Of a DNA stretch of 64,000 nt, positions 1-12,800 are shown in pieces (within the stretch, counting starts at the first letter, position 1; every line of letters starts with the position of its first letter). This stretch comes from Rotaria sordida (lineage: Eukaryota > Rotifera > Eurotatoria > Philodinida > Philodinidae), in the NCBI GenBank assembly GCA_905250125.1, contig CAJNOL010000069.1, positions 62,001-126,000 on the forward strand, written 5' to 3'. Position numbers and translations under genes: made by a program. The notes under the pieces are model-generated. The model saw nothing but the letters and a program-made list of their open reading frames with translations. It was not told the DNA's origin and ran no database searches.

Positions 1-65
1 CACGAATGGTATAGAAAAACTTTAAATAAACATATAAAAGAACTACATCATATTTTTCTTTTTAG

Positions 66-530
66 GTTAAAACTCAATTTATGACATTATGGGATGGTTT
101 AGAAACTGATGATAGTAATCCATTATCAAATCGTATTCTTATTATAGGTGCAACAAATCGTGTACAAGATTTAGATGCAGCTATTTTACGTCGTATGCCA
201 ACACGTTATCATATTTCATTGCCAAATTTAAATCAACGTACTAAAATATTTCAATTAATATTATCAAATGAATTACTTCATACAGATGTTGATCTTGAAC
301 AATTAGCACAACAAACATCAAATTATACAGGTAGTGACATTAATGAAATATGTCGACAAGCTGCTATGCAACGTATTGTTGAATTATGTAATCAACCTTC
401 GATAACGGATGAAGAAAATTCTATATTACAATTAAGACCTATTACACAAGCAGATTTTCTTGAAGCTCTAAGAAAAGTACGAGATAATCATCAACATCAT
501 CAATCATTTAATAAATTATTCCTTAATTGA
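66..530 (+). CDS. ATAD1: ATAD1/Msp1 AAA ATPase, C-terminal exon (partial)
   Basis: This is the last exon of an AAA ATPase of the Msp1/ATAD1 family, which extracts mislocalised tail-anchored proteins from the mitochondrial outer membrane and peroxisomes. The exon follows an AG acceptor at 64-65 and opens in frame as VKTQFMTLWDG. Visible family marks are IIGATNRVQDLD (sensor-1/second region of homology), the arginine-finger stretch ILRRMPTRYHISLP, and the C-terminal lid with TGSDINEICRQAA. The stop is at 528-530. The Walker A and B exons lie upstream of the window, so the start is missing. An AATAAA is present about 45 bp after the stop. The family call is confident; the ATAD1 assignment rests on the LWDGLETD and RRMPTRYH signatures. 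Confidence 0.92.
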   Translation, partial: VKTQFMTLWDGLETDDSNPLSNRILIIGATNRVQDLDAAILRRMPTRYHISLPNLNQRTKIFQLILSNELLHTDVDLEQLAQQTSNYTGSDINEICRQAAMQRIVELCNQPSITDEENSILQLRPITQADFLEALRKVRDNHQHHQSFNKLFLN

Positions 531-657
531 TTTTTCTTTTAAATGTGTTTGTTTATTTTTTTGTCGAAATTTTTGAAATAAAACCTCACCTACATCTTTT
601 CATATGTAAGATGATTTTTCTTTTTGATCATTCGATTTGTAGATAGAATTAAAAACA
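531..657. other. Short intergenic spacer
   Basis: AT-rich 127 bp between ATAD1 and the next gene. It holds a possible AATAAA poly(A) signal for ATAD1 near 577 and nothing else that I recognise. Confidence 0.5.
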
Positions 658-903
658 ATGCCAAATAATGAGAATTCATCTCCATCAAAACGATTTTCAT
701 TATCTTCTATAATACCTACTCAATATATTGTTATTGGTTCTGTTGTTCTCATCGGATTATTCAACATGTATAAAGGTTTATTTCGATTTTCATTTGGATT
801 TATCGGTGGTATAGGTATTGGTGCAGTGCTTGGCTTTGTTTTTGCTGATAGTCCTATGGGACAATTTATATTAAGACAACGTTCAAAACCTCAAGAAACT
901 TAA
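658..903 (+). CDS. Small glycine-rich membrane protein, unknown function (81 aa)
   Basis: I do not recognise this 81-residue protein. It has a polar, serine-rich N-terminus (about residues 1-20), a hydrophobic segment (about 21-40, YIVIGSVVLIGLF) and a second, glycine-rich hydrophobic segment (about 44-66, FGFIGGIGIGAVLGFVF). The latter has GxxxG/glycine-zipper spacing, so a two-pass hairpin membrane protein is the simplest reading. The tail RQRSKPQET is basic. Codon use resembles its neighbours, the frame is uninterrupted and the start is the first ATG of the frame. The gene is single-exon and lies 127 bp after ATAD1 on the same strand. It could be a small mitochondrial or ER membrane protein, but nothing in the sequence settles this. 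Confidence 0.6.
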   Translation: MPNNENSSPSKRFSLSSIIPTQYIVIGSVVLIGLFNMYKGLFRFSFGFIGGIGIGAVLGFVFADSPMGQFILRQRSKPQET

Positions 904-1323
904 TCCTTGTGATATTCACATTTTGTTTTTGTTTGTAATTTTGTAGTACTAATCAAAGTTAAACCCACGATAAAACAAATATACTAGCTATTGAATGACT
1001 TGATTGAAAATATTTTATTATTTTTTACAATTGATAGATTTTGAATCATAAGAAATTCAAAAATTAACTGAGCTATGCAAGAATAATTGACTTCACATTT
1101 AAACTATTATGTTTCACCTTATTAATAATGGAAACTATAGAGACAGTTATGATTAATTGAATTTAATTTTTCTGGCGGTCTGCTAATCGCTTACAAGAAT
1201 TTCTCGTGTCATTTTTATTTCATAAGATAATTCAATTTAATCTATAATGAACTATCATTAATCATTTAGTTTCTTTTGTTTTTTTTTGTATTTTAGATCT
1301 CTTAAAATACCTTTCAATTAAGA
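904..1323. other. Intergenic spacer, AT-rich
   Basis: A 420 bp spacer upstream of the methylglyoxal synthase gene. I see no gene or clear repeat. A TTTTAG at about 1292-1297 could be the acceptor of a 5'-UTR intron for the downstream gene, but no matching donor is obvious. Confidence 0.4.
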
Positions 1324-1827
1324 ATGACATCAGATATGGAATTCCAATCATTCGAAATTGGTCAACGAAAACGTATTGCTTTAGTTGCACATGATAATAA
1401 AAAAGGTGAATTACTTGAATGGGTTAAACGAAATCAGGATCAATTACTTAAACATGAACTTCATGCAACTGGTACAACAGGATCTTTAATTGAATCAATG
1501 TTAGGCATTCCAATAATTAGATATAAATCAGGTCCATTAGGTGGTGATCAACAACTTGGAGCTAAGATAGCTGAACAATGTATCGATATACTCATTTTTC
1601 TTGCTGATCCACTTCAAGCTCAACCACATGATTCTGATGTTCGAGCATTAACACGTTTAGCAACTGTTTGGAATGTTCCAATGGCATGCAATTTATCAAC
1701 GGCTGACTTTCTTTTTACATCTTCATATATGACTTCTACATATACACGTATTGTGCCGACATTTGAGCGTTATTTAAAACGTGATATTAATACTAATCTG
1801 AAAAATTCAGAGAGCTCCCATGTGTAG
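1324..1827 (+). CDS. mgsA: Methylglyoxal synthase, bacterial type
   Basis: Methylglyoxal synthase converts dihydroxyacetone phosphate to methylglyoxal plus phosphate, a bypass of lower glycolysis known mainly from bacteria. The 167-residue protein is close to the bacterial length (about 150) and is colinear over the whole MGS fold. Visible residues are the phosphate-binding ATGTTG (48-53), the LVAHD start motif (His23, Asp24), the catalytic Asp75 in GPLGGDQQ, and DPLQAQPHDSDV with Asp95, His102 and Asp105. All catalytic residues known for the E. coli enzyme have equivalents. The gene has no intron inside its CDS, but its codon use is as AT-rich as its neighbours. It lies between animal genes (ATAD1 upstream, CLASP downstream), so contamination is unlikely and horizontal acquisition is the simplest reading. 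A foldback element begins 14 bp after the stop. Confidence 0.93.
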   Translation: MTSDMEFQSFEIGQRKRIALVAHDNKKGELLEWVKRNQDQLLKHELHATGTTGSLIESMLGIPIIRYKSGPLGGDQQLGAKIAEQCIDILIFLADPLQAQPHDSDVRALTRLATVWNVPMACNLSTADFLFTSSYMTSTYTRIVPTFERYLKRDINTNLKNSESSHV

Positions 1828-1841
1828 GCTAAGAAACTGAG

Positions 1842-3170
1842 GCATTGATCAAAAATTTATATTTTTCATTTTTTATAGACATTAGAAAATTTTATCAATC
1901 ATCTAAAACCACCAAATCCAAATGTTTAGCTTATTTCAATATTTTAGAGTAAAGTTAGTCTTGATTGACTTTTCAGCACTATTTTCTAATTATCAAAAAA
2001 ATCTTGATGAGTTCTCTCATCAATGTCTATTAGGATTATACTTCTACAAATCAGACAATTTTTTCATGTAGGATAACAAAAAGGATAACGCATCAACAAT
2101 TGATTAAAATGAATTATTGAAAATGTTGTATATCATTTATTTTACTGAGCTAATATGAGTAGAAAAGGTTATAATTTAGCAGTCTATAATATTCATTTGT
2201 TGATAGTATATCTACCGTTATACTTCGAAATCAAATGAAGTCAAGCTAAATTTTTGATATATTATGTAACTTTTGATTCTCTACAAAATAGTAAAAAAAA
2301 CCAATATCGAATAATAAGTTTACCTTCGAGGCAATATGTTGTTTACATTATTAATTGACAAGTAAGCAGCCTCAAGGAAAACAATCTCGGGAACCTTTCA
2401 TTGTTCTTGATTGATGACAATTTTCACCTCGAAGAAATTAGACCTTCATTCTAGCTAATTAGAATTATATAGACAGTTCTTTCGAAAAAAAAATAGTTTC
2501 TTCGCGAACTTGGATCATAATCGTCTATATTGATTATGCATAGGACGCTGATCACAGTCATATGAATAAAGGTCGTTCTTAATTATAATTGAATGGTATA
2601 AGGTTGGCCTCTCGATATCATATACTTACGATGAATCCTCTAATTCTTCATTAAAAGGATGCTCGATACACTCTGCTAGATTACAATTGATAACGAATTT
2701 CAATCATAAGATTTACCTGTTTATTGATAGTGTACGCCTTGTATTGTCCGAAGGTCGTCTTTTATTTGTTTTTCTCTAGGTTTTTTTTATAGAATCAAAA
2801 GCTACATAACATGTCAAAAAGGCAACTTGGTTTCGTTTGACTTTGAAATATGATAGTAGATTTACTGTCAATAAATGAATATTATAAATGATATATAACA
2901 CTTTCAATACCTTTTTTTTCGTCTGTTAATGATCTATCTTCTGGTATACTGCATGAAAAAATTCTCTGATTTGTAGAAGTACAACCCTAGTAAACATTCA
3001 TGAGACAATTAACCACTATTTTCTTGATAATAAATAATACTGAAAAGTCTAACAAGACTAACTTTACTCTAAGCTATCGAAATGAACTAAAAAATTTGTA
3101 TTTGGTGGTTTTAAGTGATGGTCTTTCGAATGTATATAAAAAATGAAAAAAATAAAATTTTGATCAGTGC
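1842..3170. mobile_element. Large foldback (inverted-repeat) element, about 1.33 kb
   Basis: The two ends are reverse complements of each other with scattered mismatches. The left end reads GCATTGATCAAAA and the right end is its complement TTTTGATCAGTGC. Matching blocks continue inward, including AAAACCACCAAAT with its complement near 3102-3116 and AGTAAAGTTAGTCTTG with its complement near 3052-3070. Recognisable arms run from 1842 to about 2290 and from about 2780 to 3170. No transposase frame is visible, so it is a non-autonomous foldback or MITE-like element. No clear target-site duplication was identified. It lies in the 3' flank of the methylglyoxal synthase gene. Confidence 0.8.
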
Positions 3171-3855
3171 ATTTGTATATCGGTAACTGTCAGCATTCTC
3201 AGAAAACATCTCGTAGCAAATAATCTCGCGTTCAATTTTTTTTTCTGATTTAAATTTTATACATGTAATCAAAATATTAGTTATTGTATTTTAATAAAAA
3301 AATATTTTATTTAGTCAAAAATAATATATTTCAATACATAGGCAATTGTTCAATCAAACAAATAAATTTATTTCCTGAATAGAGACTATAAATCATAAGA
3401 AAAAAGAAAAAAGAATTCATAATGAATCTTATTATAATCAACAAATAACTTCCTTGAATCAAATATAAGTTTCCTGCAAAAAAAAAATTCAATATAAAAA
3501 ATTCTACTTTGAATAGCGACATCTAATATATTATTTATTATTCAATACAAAAAAATTGCTTGACAAATATTATTACACTCTTCAAAGGTTTGCGAGTTAT
3601 TTTTTATGTTATTGATATAGAAATGTAATATATACAATTTACATTGGTTAATATTTTCTCCAATGATCATTTAAAGAAGTAGAATTTTACAAGCAAAATG
3701 ACTAATAAGTCTTTTTTCTTGTTTTGTTCTGTTATGGTTCTAAGCCATTCTTTATATTTATCTTTGTTTATTAGATCCGATGCAATATCCATAGACTAAT
3801 TTATATTCAAGCTCAGTTCTTCTTGCTTATTTTGATACTTAATAGATAAGTACAG
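3171..3855. other. Spacer upstream of CLASP
   Basis: AT-rich sequence between the foldback element and the CLASP start codon. It presumably contains the promoter and 5' UTR of the full-length CLASP transcript. I see no convincing coding sequence; a minus-strand frame at 3331-3522 is low-complexity. Confidence 0.4.
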
Positions 3856-6800
3856 ATGGCAAATGCATCATCAATAATAGAAAATAAAAACCTTGATCAA
3901 TTTTATCCAAATGTTTTGTCAAAAGAACCAACTGTTCGTTTAGAATGTTTTTCTATACTTGAAAATTATTTATCGGACATAAATAATTCTATTGATTGTG
4001 AAGATTTAACAGGTTTTATTAATGGATTACTTCAATGGATTGGATGCAGTAATTATCGAGTATGAGTTTTCTATCAATTATAATCTTATCTATTATAAAA
4101 TATTGTATTTAGATTTCGTATAATGGTCTTCGAATAGTAGAATTATTAATTGAAAGATTAGATAAGAATGAATTTGAACAATATCTTGATAATGGTACAA
4201 TTTGTTAAACAAAACTTTGAAATTATATTGAAAATATTCTTTTATATTTAGTTTTATTAGTAATAATAGATCGATTGGGTGATGGAAAAGATCAAGTAAA
4301 TAAAAAAAGAAAGAAAGAATATTAAAATAGAATTTATTTGATTTGATTTAGATCCGAGACGCAGCTAGTCGTCTTCTATTAAAATTAATGAAAAAATTTA
4401 CTCCACAAGTACAGAGTTTTTTTTTATTCAAATATAAAAAAATGAACTGTTGGTTCTTTTTCTTTCATCTAGCGTATTTGGGATTTCATACAACCATTAT
4501 CATTTGAAAATAAACAATTTCGTATAAAAGAAGAAAGTCAACGATTACTAATACAAACATTAAACGAGTATGTAATTAAAAAAAAAAAAACAAGATTATC
4601 TACACATACCGATTGATATATATTTTTTTTAATATTAAAAAAAAGAAAAGAAATGACATTGTTCGTCAATCTTAACATAGAAATAACCGGAAGAACAAGT
4701 TTCCGATGTGAAGAAGCTAAGGAAAAAAAAAAGAAAACTTTTTTTTTTATCTTACGACATTCAATTATCAACATAGAGTATGCAGTACGACACACTCTAA
4801 TATTAACTATCATTCTTTGAAGGTGTTCGTTTTTTTTTCTGTCTCAATATGAGTAATAGTGTACTTAAGCTCTCTGTTTATTATTACAACGTTTGTTAAG
4901 AACTTTACTGAAAAAAAAGGCATAATGAACCCCGAAAGGAATTGTTTGAGCGGTAAACAAATATACGTGTGTATGCTTTTTATTTGAATATACATAGAAT
5001 CAACTGTTACTCTGACTCTTCTTTGTATTGTCTTCTATTCTTATAGACACTTATGCATGTCTGTGTCCTTCTGCCATCCATAATTAAAATGATGGTATCG
5101 TAGAAAGAAAACAGAAAGCACGAGCAAAAAAAAAAAAGAAAGAAAAGAAGGAAGAAACAAATGTACGAACAGCTGCCCGACGGTCAACGACCGTGAGTAG
5201 CAATACGCGGCATGATCAATATACATATGGCAGAAGGAAAAAGAAAGTCTATTCCTACTGTCTAATTTTACCCACATCGAATACAGACACAAAGAAAAAA
5301 AGTCTTTGTGCTCTTCTTCTCGCTCTTTTGTTTTTTCTCTTTCTCTCATTTTTTTTTCTCGCATTATACGTCACGAATATCAAACATATTCCAGAGTAAC
5401 AAAATTAAAGATTAGTGTATGGATGATAATACAAAACGATTAAAACTATGCTAACAAATCAATCAAAAACATTTCCAAATAAATATCCTTCAATTGCAGA
5501 GTAAGTTCATTATTATCATATTAGTATTATTATTAGCATCGAATCATTCACATAAATAATTTTTTCCAAATAAATAAAGCTAATAAACTACATATAATAC
5601 AAGGAAAAAAAATTATTCGTAATATCCAACGATGGATACGTTTCATTAATGAACAATGTTTTATCATTAATAATCCACTTTGACGTTGACGTTGTTTTTG
5701 CATTACGTTTTTTTTTTGTTTCAATCAATATAAGTATTATATAGTAACTATGGGATACCTTGACTATTATTTTGTTCATTCGAGAACGAAGATGCAACTC
5801 TATTCTATATGTATATATATAATAGATATCGAGAAAGACAACGTAATATGTATGAAGCAACGAGATAGGCTATATAATGATCATTATAGGATGTTACGCA
5901 AGATAAGAAATGACATATCTCGCTCGCTAACGATCGCCATCGTCACTATCCATTTTCTCTAAACGAGTGTTACTGTTGTTGTTATTGTCATCAAAAGGAT
6001 TATAAATCTTTTCTTTGTATATTGCGGTTTGTCATCGTTCTCATTGTGTCTATGTGTACTAACGGCTGTTAGTCAATCTATATAATAGCAGGTGATTTCC
6101 TATTTACTGTTGATAGTGGTTGTGATCAATAGACAAAAGAAGAAGACAATAGAAAGGATTAGACTTTTGTTGTTTTGTTACTGTATTGTCTAGTTGAAAT
6201 GAGACGAACTTATTCAACACAGACTATCAATGATAGGTAAGTGAAATAAATGAAAAACAAAACAGTTTGTAAGTTTTTCTTTTAGTTCATATTATTGTTG
6301 TTATGAATAAATGAAGAATCTTATCATAATGATTTTTCTTTTTTTTGTTTTTTACTTTAGATTTGGTGCATCAACAATTCAATTGAATAAACTTGTTCCA
6401 TTAATTTGTAAACTTGTATCTGATTCAAATGGCACTGTAAATATTTTTAAATCAAATTCATTGAATTTATTCGTATAGATTTATTTGTTTTTTTTTGTTA
6501 ACTTTAGGTACGTCAACAAGCAATTGATACACTCGTAGAAATTTATCGTCATGTTGGTGAAAAAGTTCGTGGTGATATAGCCAAACGAGATATACCAGAA
6601 GCCAAGTAAATGATTATTTCACTTTTTACTATTTTTCTTTCTTTTTTTTTTGTTATTCTTTAAATACATTATTTGTTATTGTTAAGATTAAAACAACTTT
6701 ACGATAAATTTGATGATGTGGTTGCAAGCGGTCGCATGATTGCTAAAACGTCTGATTCAACAGATGGTAATACTTCATCTTCTTTAGCCAACGGTAAGAA

Positions 6801-9800
6801 AAAGAGTTTTAATAAGATTATGTATTACTGATACCATAAATATGTGTCTGGCAAGGCATTTATAGTTTATTGTTTATCTACATTCGCACGTGTGTATATA
6901 TGTATATTCATATTCATCCTTTTGTATAAAAAGAAATTCATCGTCGACACTTCTCGTTGATTTTTTTTTCGTTCAAACACCTTATGTGTTGTATGAGACA
7001 AAAAGAAAGAGAAAAGTACGCGTAATATGTGCGTCAAGTGATGTTCGATCGATTTGAGTAGTAGTGTGAATAGAGGTGACCTGGGTGACTGCGGTCGTTC
7101 GTTTTTTTTTTATTTTTTTTTCTTCTCTTTTGTCGTCAACGTCTTTTACTATTGCTGACCGTTAATCGAAATGGAAGATCATATTTGCATTGTATTAACT
7201 CATTCATCAGCTTCATTGAAGGTGTAAGGTGTATGTCTATATATATATGTGTGTTCATCACACGACGTAAGATATAAATGAAGATAAGCTGATCGTGACT
7301 CCATATATGTGAGTACAGAAAAAAACCTGCATACGAAAAAAAAGAGGGTGTTTGAGGGACACGCATATATATCCATACATATATGTGTACATACGACTAA
7401 CTACCTTACCATCCGACACCATCGTACTTGAGCATCGGAGAGATTGGGCTTTTTTTTCTAACAGTATACGTTACGAATAAATAAATTTAAAGTATTATGG
7501 ATCCATCCTTATTGGAACAATTTCTTGGTCCATCATCAACTCAATTCCAATTACCACCATTAAATGAAGATGAGAATGATGAGTTACATCCATTACTTAA
7601 TGGCGGATTTCAACGATTGAGTCATACGAGAAAATCGTTGCCAGGTAAAACAAATTTTGTATTTATGCAAGGTCTAACCTATGTACTTACACATATTTAT
7701 TAACCTGATGTGTGCGTATTTATTTCAATTTCTTCCTCTTTCGCTTCATATATTCAGTGTTTAAATTTTGTCCGTCCTTCTCTTTCTCTCTTATTTTTTC
7801 AATCATATCAAGGAGTAATCGCTTTTTTGAACTTATCAATTGATCGTTTTTTTTCTTCTCTTTCTCATACACTTGTGTGTACGTTCGAAAATTTTTAACA
7901 ACCTGAGGCAACGACAAACAGTAAAGGGATGGTGATGTGTATATTATATATATATAGTTTTCATTGATATTTAAACTTCTACATACAATCATAAGAATAA
8001 AACACGAAGAGAAAGAAAGTACATCACATCTACAGATGGTGCCTATTACAGATATCATGTTTTTGGCTACGAAACCTCGTAAGATTTTTTCTGTTCTTTA
8101 CGTCTTTTTTTTTTGCTTTACTAACAGAATATATTATTTGGTTGTTATATTATTAAAAAAAAGAGAGTTTATTTTTAGCTCGTCCTAAACCATCATCATC
8201 AACAGTTAAGTCTCGATTAAATTCTGATAATGGTACATCATCTCGATCAAGACCAACTGCTGGAATTCCAACACGAAATGTTGCTACATCAATATCTGCA
8301 GGTAAATAAATGAAAAACTTTAAATTATTATATACAGATATATAACAAGAAAAAAAAATTGGGCACATAGAAATAGATATAGATACAGTTTCATCTCCTT
8401 ATTCTTCTTCTTCAATGGATCGTCGTTCACGTTCTTCATCGGGAATACCACGTCCATATTCATCTGCATTATCAACAAGAGGTATTCGATCTTTTTTGTT
8501 GTATCGTGTCACCTCTCGTATATGATCATTAATCAATCTCAACTGCTGTTGTGCTGTCGTTTACATCTGCACCAGTCATTCTTTTTTATTTTTCTTCCTC
8601 TTTCTTTTATTCTTTTGCATTCTATGACATATATATCTATATATATACATGTATTTGTATGTGTGTGTGTGTTATTGTTTCACTAAGTCACATTATTCAG
8701 TTTACGTGCATGTACACATTTCTCTATCGTTGATGACGTAAGATTTGATCATGAACCGCAAACCAATTCGTATTGTAACAAGTAGAAGAAAAAGATAAAA
8801 AAAAATATATACAATAGGTCTTTTTATCTTTTTTGTTTTTTTTATATTTAGCTGCCGCTAGTGGTGCAGTTGATGATGCTATATTCGAAGACGCATTCAA
8901 TTCATCTCATGCTATACCAGTAAAAATGAATAGCTTATTTGTATATATATACATGTATATGTTTATTTTATTTTATATTATTCAATTTAGTTTTCATCCG
9001 GTAAAGAAGTTGAAAATCAATTATTAAGCATTCGAGATATATTAGCTGATACAAATAATGATTGGGAAAAACGTGTTGAAGCTGTAAGAAAGAAAGAAAA
9101 ACAAAGCGATAAATTAGAAATTTTATTTTAATTTATATTTAGCTTAAACGATTACGTTCAATAATAGCTGGTAATGGTGATCAATATGAAGAATTTTTTC
9201 GTAATCTTCGTCAACTTGATTTACCATTAATAGCAACTGTTAAAGATTTACGTTCACAAATTGTACGTGAAGCTTGTATTACATTAGCATATATGTCAAT
9301 ACGTTTAACAAATCGTTTTGAACGTACAGCTGAAGGTATTATGCCAGCTATGCTTAGTTTAATACAAAATAGTGCGAAAATTATTGCAACAAGTGGTGCT
9401 GTTGCTATGCGTTTTATTGTTAGTAATACGCAATCAAGCAAATTAATTCCACTTATATTAGCTGGAATTGAATCAAAATCGAAAGAGATTCGAAGGTTTG
9501 AAAAAAGATTTTGTGTTTTTTTTTCTATAAATTAAAAAAAATTATATTTTATTTTAATTAGACATACATATGGATTATTAGTTACTATGCTTTCACAATG
9601 GGATTTTATTTATTTGGATAAACATGGACAATTAATACATAATGTTATAAGAAAAGGTTTATCTGATGCTGATGCTGATGCAAGATCATATTCAAGAAAA
9701 GCATTTGGATTTTTTCGTGATCATTTTCCTTTATTAGCAGATGCTTTACTTGCTTCACTTGATGCATCAAAAAAGAAAACATTATTGGTTAGTTAAAAAT

Positions 9801-12800
9801 AAAAAAAAAGAACAAAATGTTTCTCTTCTTTTTTTTCTTTTTGCTTTTGTTTTCTTAAATTAAATTGTTTGTTTTTTTTCTATCTATTGATACAAATAAA
9901 TTAGGGTGAAATGAGTAATTCATCAAGTACACATTCATTAGCCAGTACAGGTGCTTCAAAACTACGTAGTGCCGTTAAAGAGTAAGAATTTTATTTTTTC
10001 TTTTCACTATTATATATAATGAAATTTATTTTCAGTGTTACTCCTAGACAAGCTCGGGCAGCGATTAATGGTAAGTTAATACTTGTTATGTTTTGTTTTA
10101 TTTTTATTTTTATTTTTTTTGATAATATCTTTTAAATATTCTAGATAAACAACAATCTCCAGGTGCTATAGCTCGATCATCTAGTGCTAATGAACTTGCA
10201 TTACGAAAGAAAAATAATTTAACAAGTAAGATATTCTCTTTAAAAATTTCATATTCATTTATTATGCTTATTTTAGATTTAACTACGCCAACAGTTCAAC
10301 AAACAACCGGTAAGAATTCATACGAGGAGAAAATAATAGGAACTTCAGTCTTGAAGTCGTGGAGATATAGCTTTTAATATAACGGATGCAACAGCAGAAA
10401 TTTCCGGTGTTTGCAGACTAAATTCTAAGCAACTTGTATTTCAAAGCAAAGCATGTCATCAAATAGGCGGAACAAAATTCTATGTTTTCATACTAATCTA
10501 AGATATTTAGATCCAAACTGTTTGGCAGCCATTTTTTTTCAGTCGATAAAGTCAGAAAAATGCTGTTTACATCAAGCTTGAAATGCATTGGCTGCATGAG
10601 GTCGGTCATTGTCTTGTTGATGAATGAATTTATCGTCAATTAATTGTTTACATTCTGACAAAGCGAATATAATTGCCTTGCTTAAGTGTTTCATGTGGTT
10701 CAAAAATGATCGGTTTTGTAATATTATCATAGCATGTTCCCAGTCGAACTACGATTTATCCTTGGTATTTGATTTTTGTATGAAATCCTCCATTTTCGTT
10801 GCTTAGTCACCCACACCCGATCATTTTGTCGATTAAATATGCCGTCGATAGTAAAATATTTTCAATCGCTAAACAGAATTTTTCGAATGATGGCTTCCGT
10901 CAAGGACCGGCAGATACAGTGGATACATGCAATTGGTGCTTGTTTTTGAGCATCACTTAATTTTCGATTGAATTGTAATATGATACGCATAAAGTATAAG
11001 ATCTTTTTTCACTGTTCGTACACTCTAACGTCCTTTCTGTTGAAAGGGTTTTTTTTTGATTTTCATGATAACATTTTTTTTTATTCGAACTATTCTAATT
11101 GACCCAGATAGTTTTTTTTTTTATATACATTGATCTCTAGCGTCTCGAATATTCATTGATAGCTCATTTCAAGCACTATCGAATATTATGGCTTCCAATC
11201 TCATTGTACTTTTTATCAAAATTTTATTAAAAGAATAAACAAGCCGAAAATTTCTTCTGCTATGATCGTTATCTTGAAATTTGCTATTTCTTCCGTCGGA
11301 TTTATAATTAATTGAATAATATAAAATGCAAAAAAAAATATAATTTAGGTCGACCAAGATTTCTTGTTCAATCAGCAGCTACTACAACTAATACAAAAAC
11401 ACTTTCAACAAATTCTCGTCCTCCACATGTTGTTTCTCAATCACAACCAGGTAGTCGTTCAACATCACCAAATTCAATGAAATCATCACATTATTTATCA
11501 TCTACATTACGTACACCAACAAATACACGATCACGAATACCAATTGGTTCAAGTGGTGGTTCAAGAGTATCAAGTCGAGAATCAAGTCCAGGACGAACAC
11601 GTATGTTGTATAATATGAGAATTTTTTTTTTCTTGGTTCTTAAATAAGCATAAGAAAAAAAACAAAACAAAAAATATCGAGAGATTTTTAAAAAAAACCA
11701 AAGAATGAATTTTTTCAGCGGTGACTGCTAGAGGTGGTGGTGGAAATAAACGTCGATTTGGACGTAAGTTTTATAGATGTATAATGTTGTTCGTATGTTA
11801 ACATTGTAGATATTTTTCTTATATTGTCTGTTTGATTCTATTAAATGGGATTTTGTTAATTAGATGAATTTTTTGTTTATTTCTTTTTGAAATAGAAAAT
11901 TAATTTCATTTTTTTAGGACCATATGGATATCGAGCACCAGGAAGTGATTATGGTGAACATGTACGTCGTGTTAATGGTGCTTGGGGTGCTGATAGTGGT
12001 GATGATGCATCAGAAACATCAAGTATATGTTCAGAAAGATCACTTGAAGTATATTCTCAATTTAAAGTTTTTTTGTTTTTTGATTTAATGTATAAATATT
12101 ATTTCATTAGGATATAGCTGATGTTTTACGTCGAATGCAAAGTAATGAATGGACTGAACGAAAAGAAAGTCTTGCTAGTTTATATCATATGATCCGTTCA
12201 GGTCGAGTATTTAGGTAAAAAAAAACAATTTTATCTTCTTCTTATTTTTGTCTAAATGAAATTTCGAAATATTTCTCTTTTTTTTATTTAGTACTCATGA
12301 ATTAAAACGTTTAACTGAATTGTTAACAAAACGTTTTTATGATCCACATTCACAAGTATTTACAGCATTTCTTGATGTTTTACCTGAATTTATAACAGCA
12401 TATAAACGTGAATTAAATGAATGGCTTTATACATTATTAACACGTTTATTAATTCGTTTGGGTGCTCCTGATTTACTTGACTCCGTTTATAAAAAATTAA
12501 AAACATGTTTATCAATTGTTAATACATCATTTGATGTTCATGCACAATTTACTGTACTTATTCGTTTTATTAATGATAATTCATCAGCACCAGGAATAAA
12601 AGCTAAAGAAATACTTTTAAGATATTTACAACAAATTTTACAACAAATGGAGCCTGTTGATATAGCTAATAATGCAGATATACGAATTGCTTTATCAAAA
12701 ATTATTAATTGGTCAAGTGAACCAAAGAGTTTAGAAATGCGAAAGGTTTACATAGAAATTTTGTAAGAATATAAAACGCAATTTTTTTGGTATTTTTTTC

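Noticed and set aside
3331..3522. Minus-strand frame of 63 codons rich in Phe/Leu/Ile
   Set aside because: Low-complexity translation of AT-rich DNA, with no motif and no splice partner.
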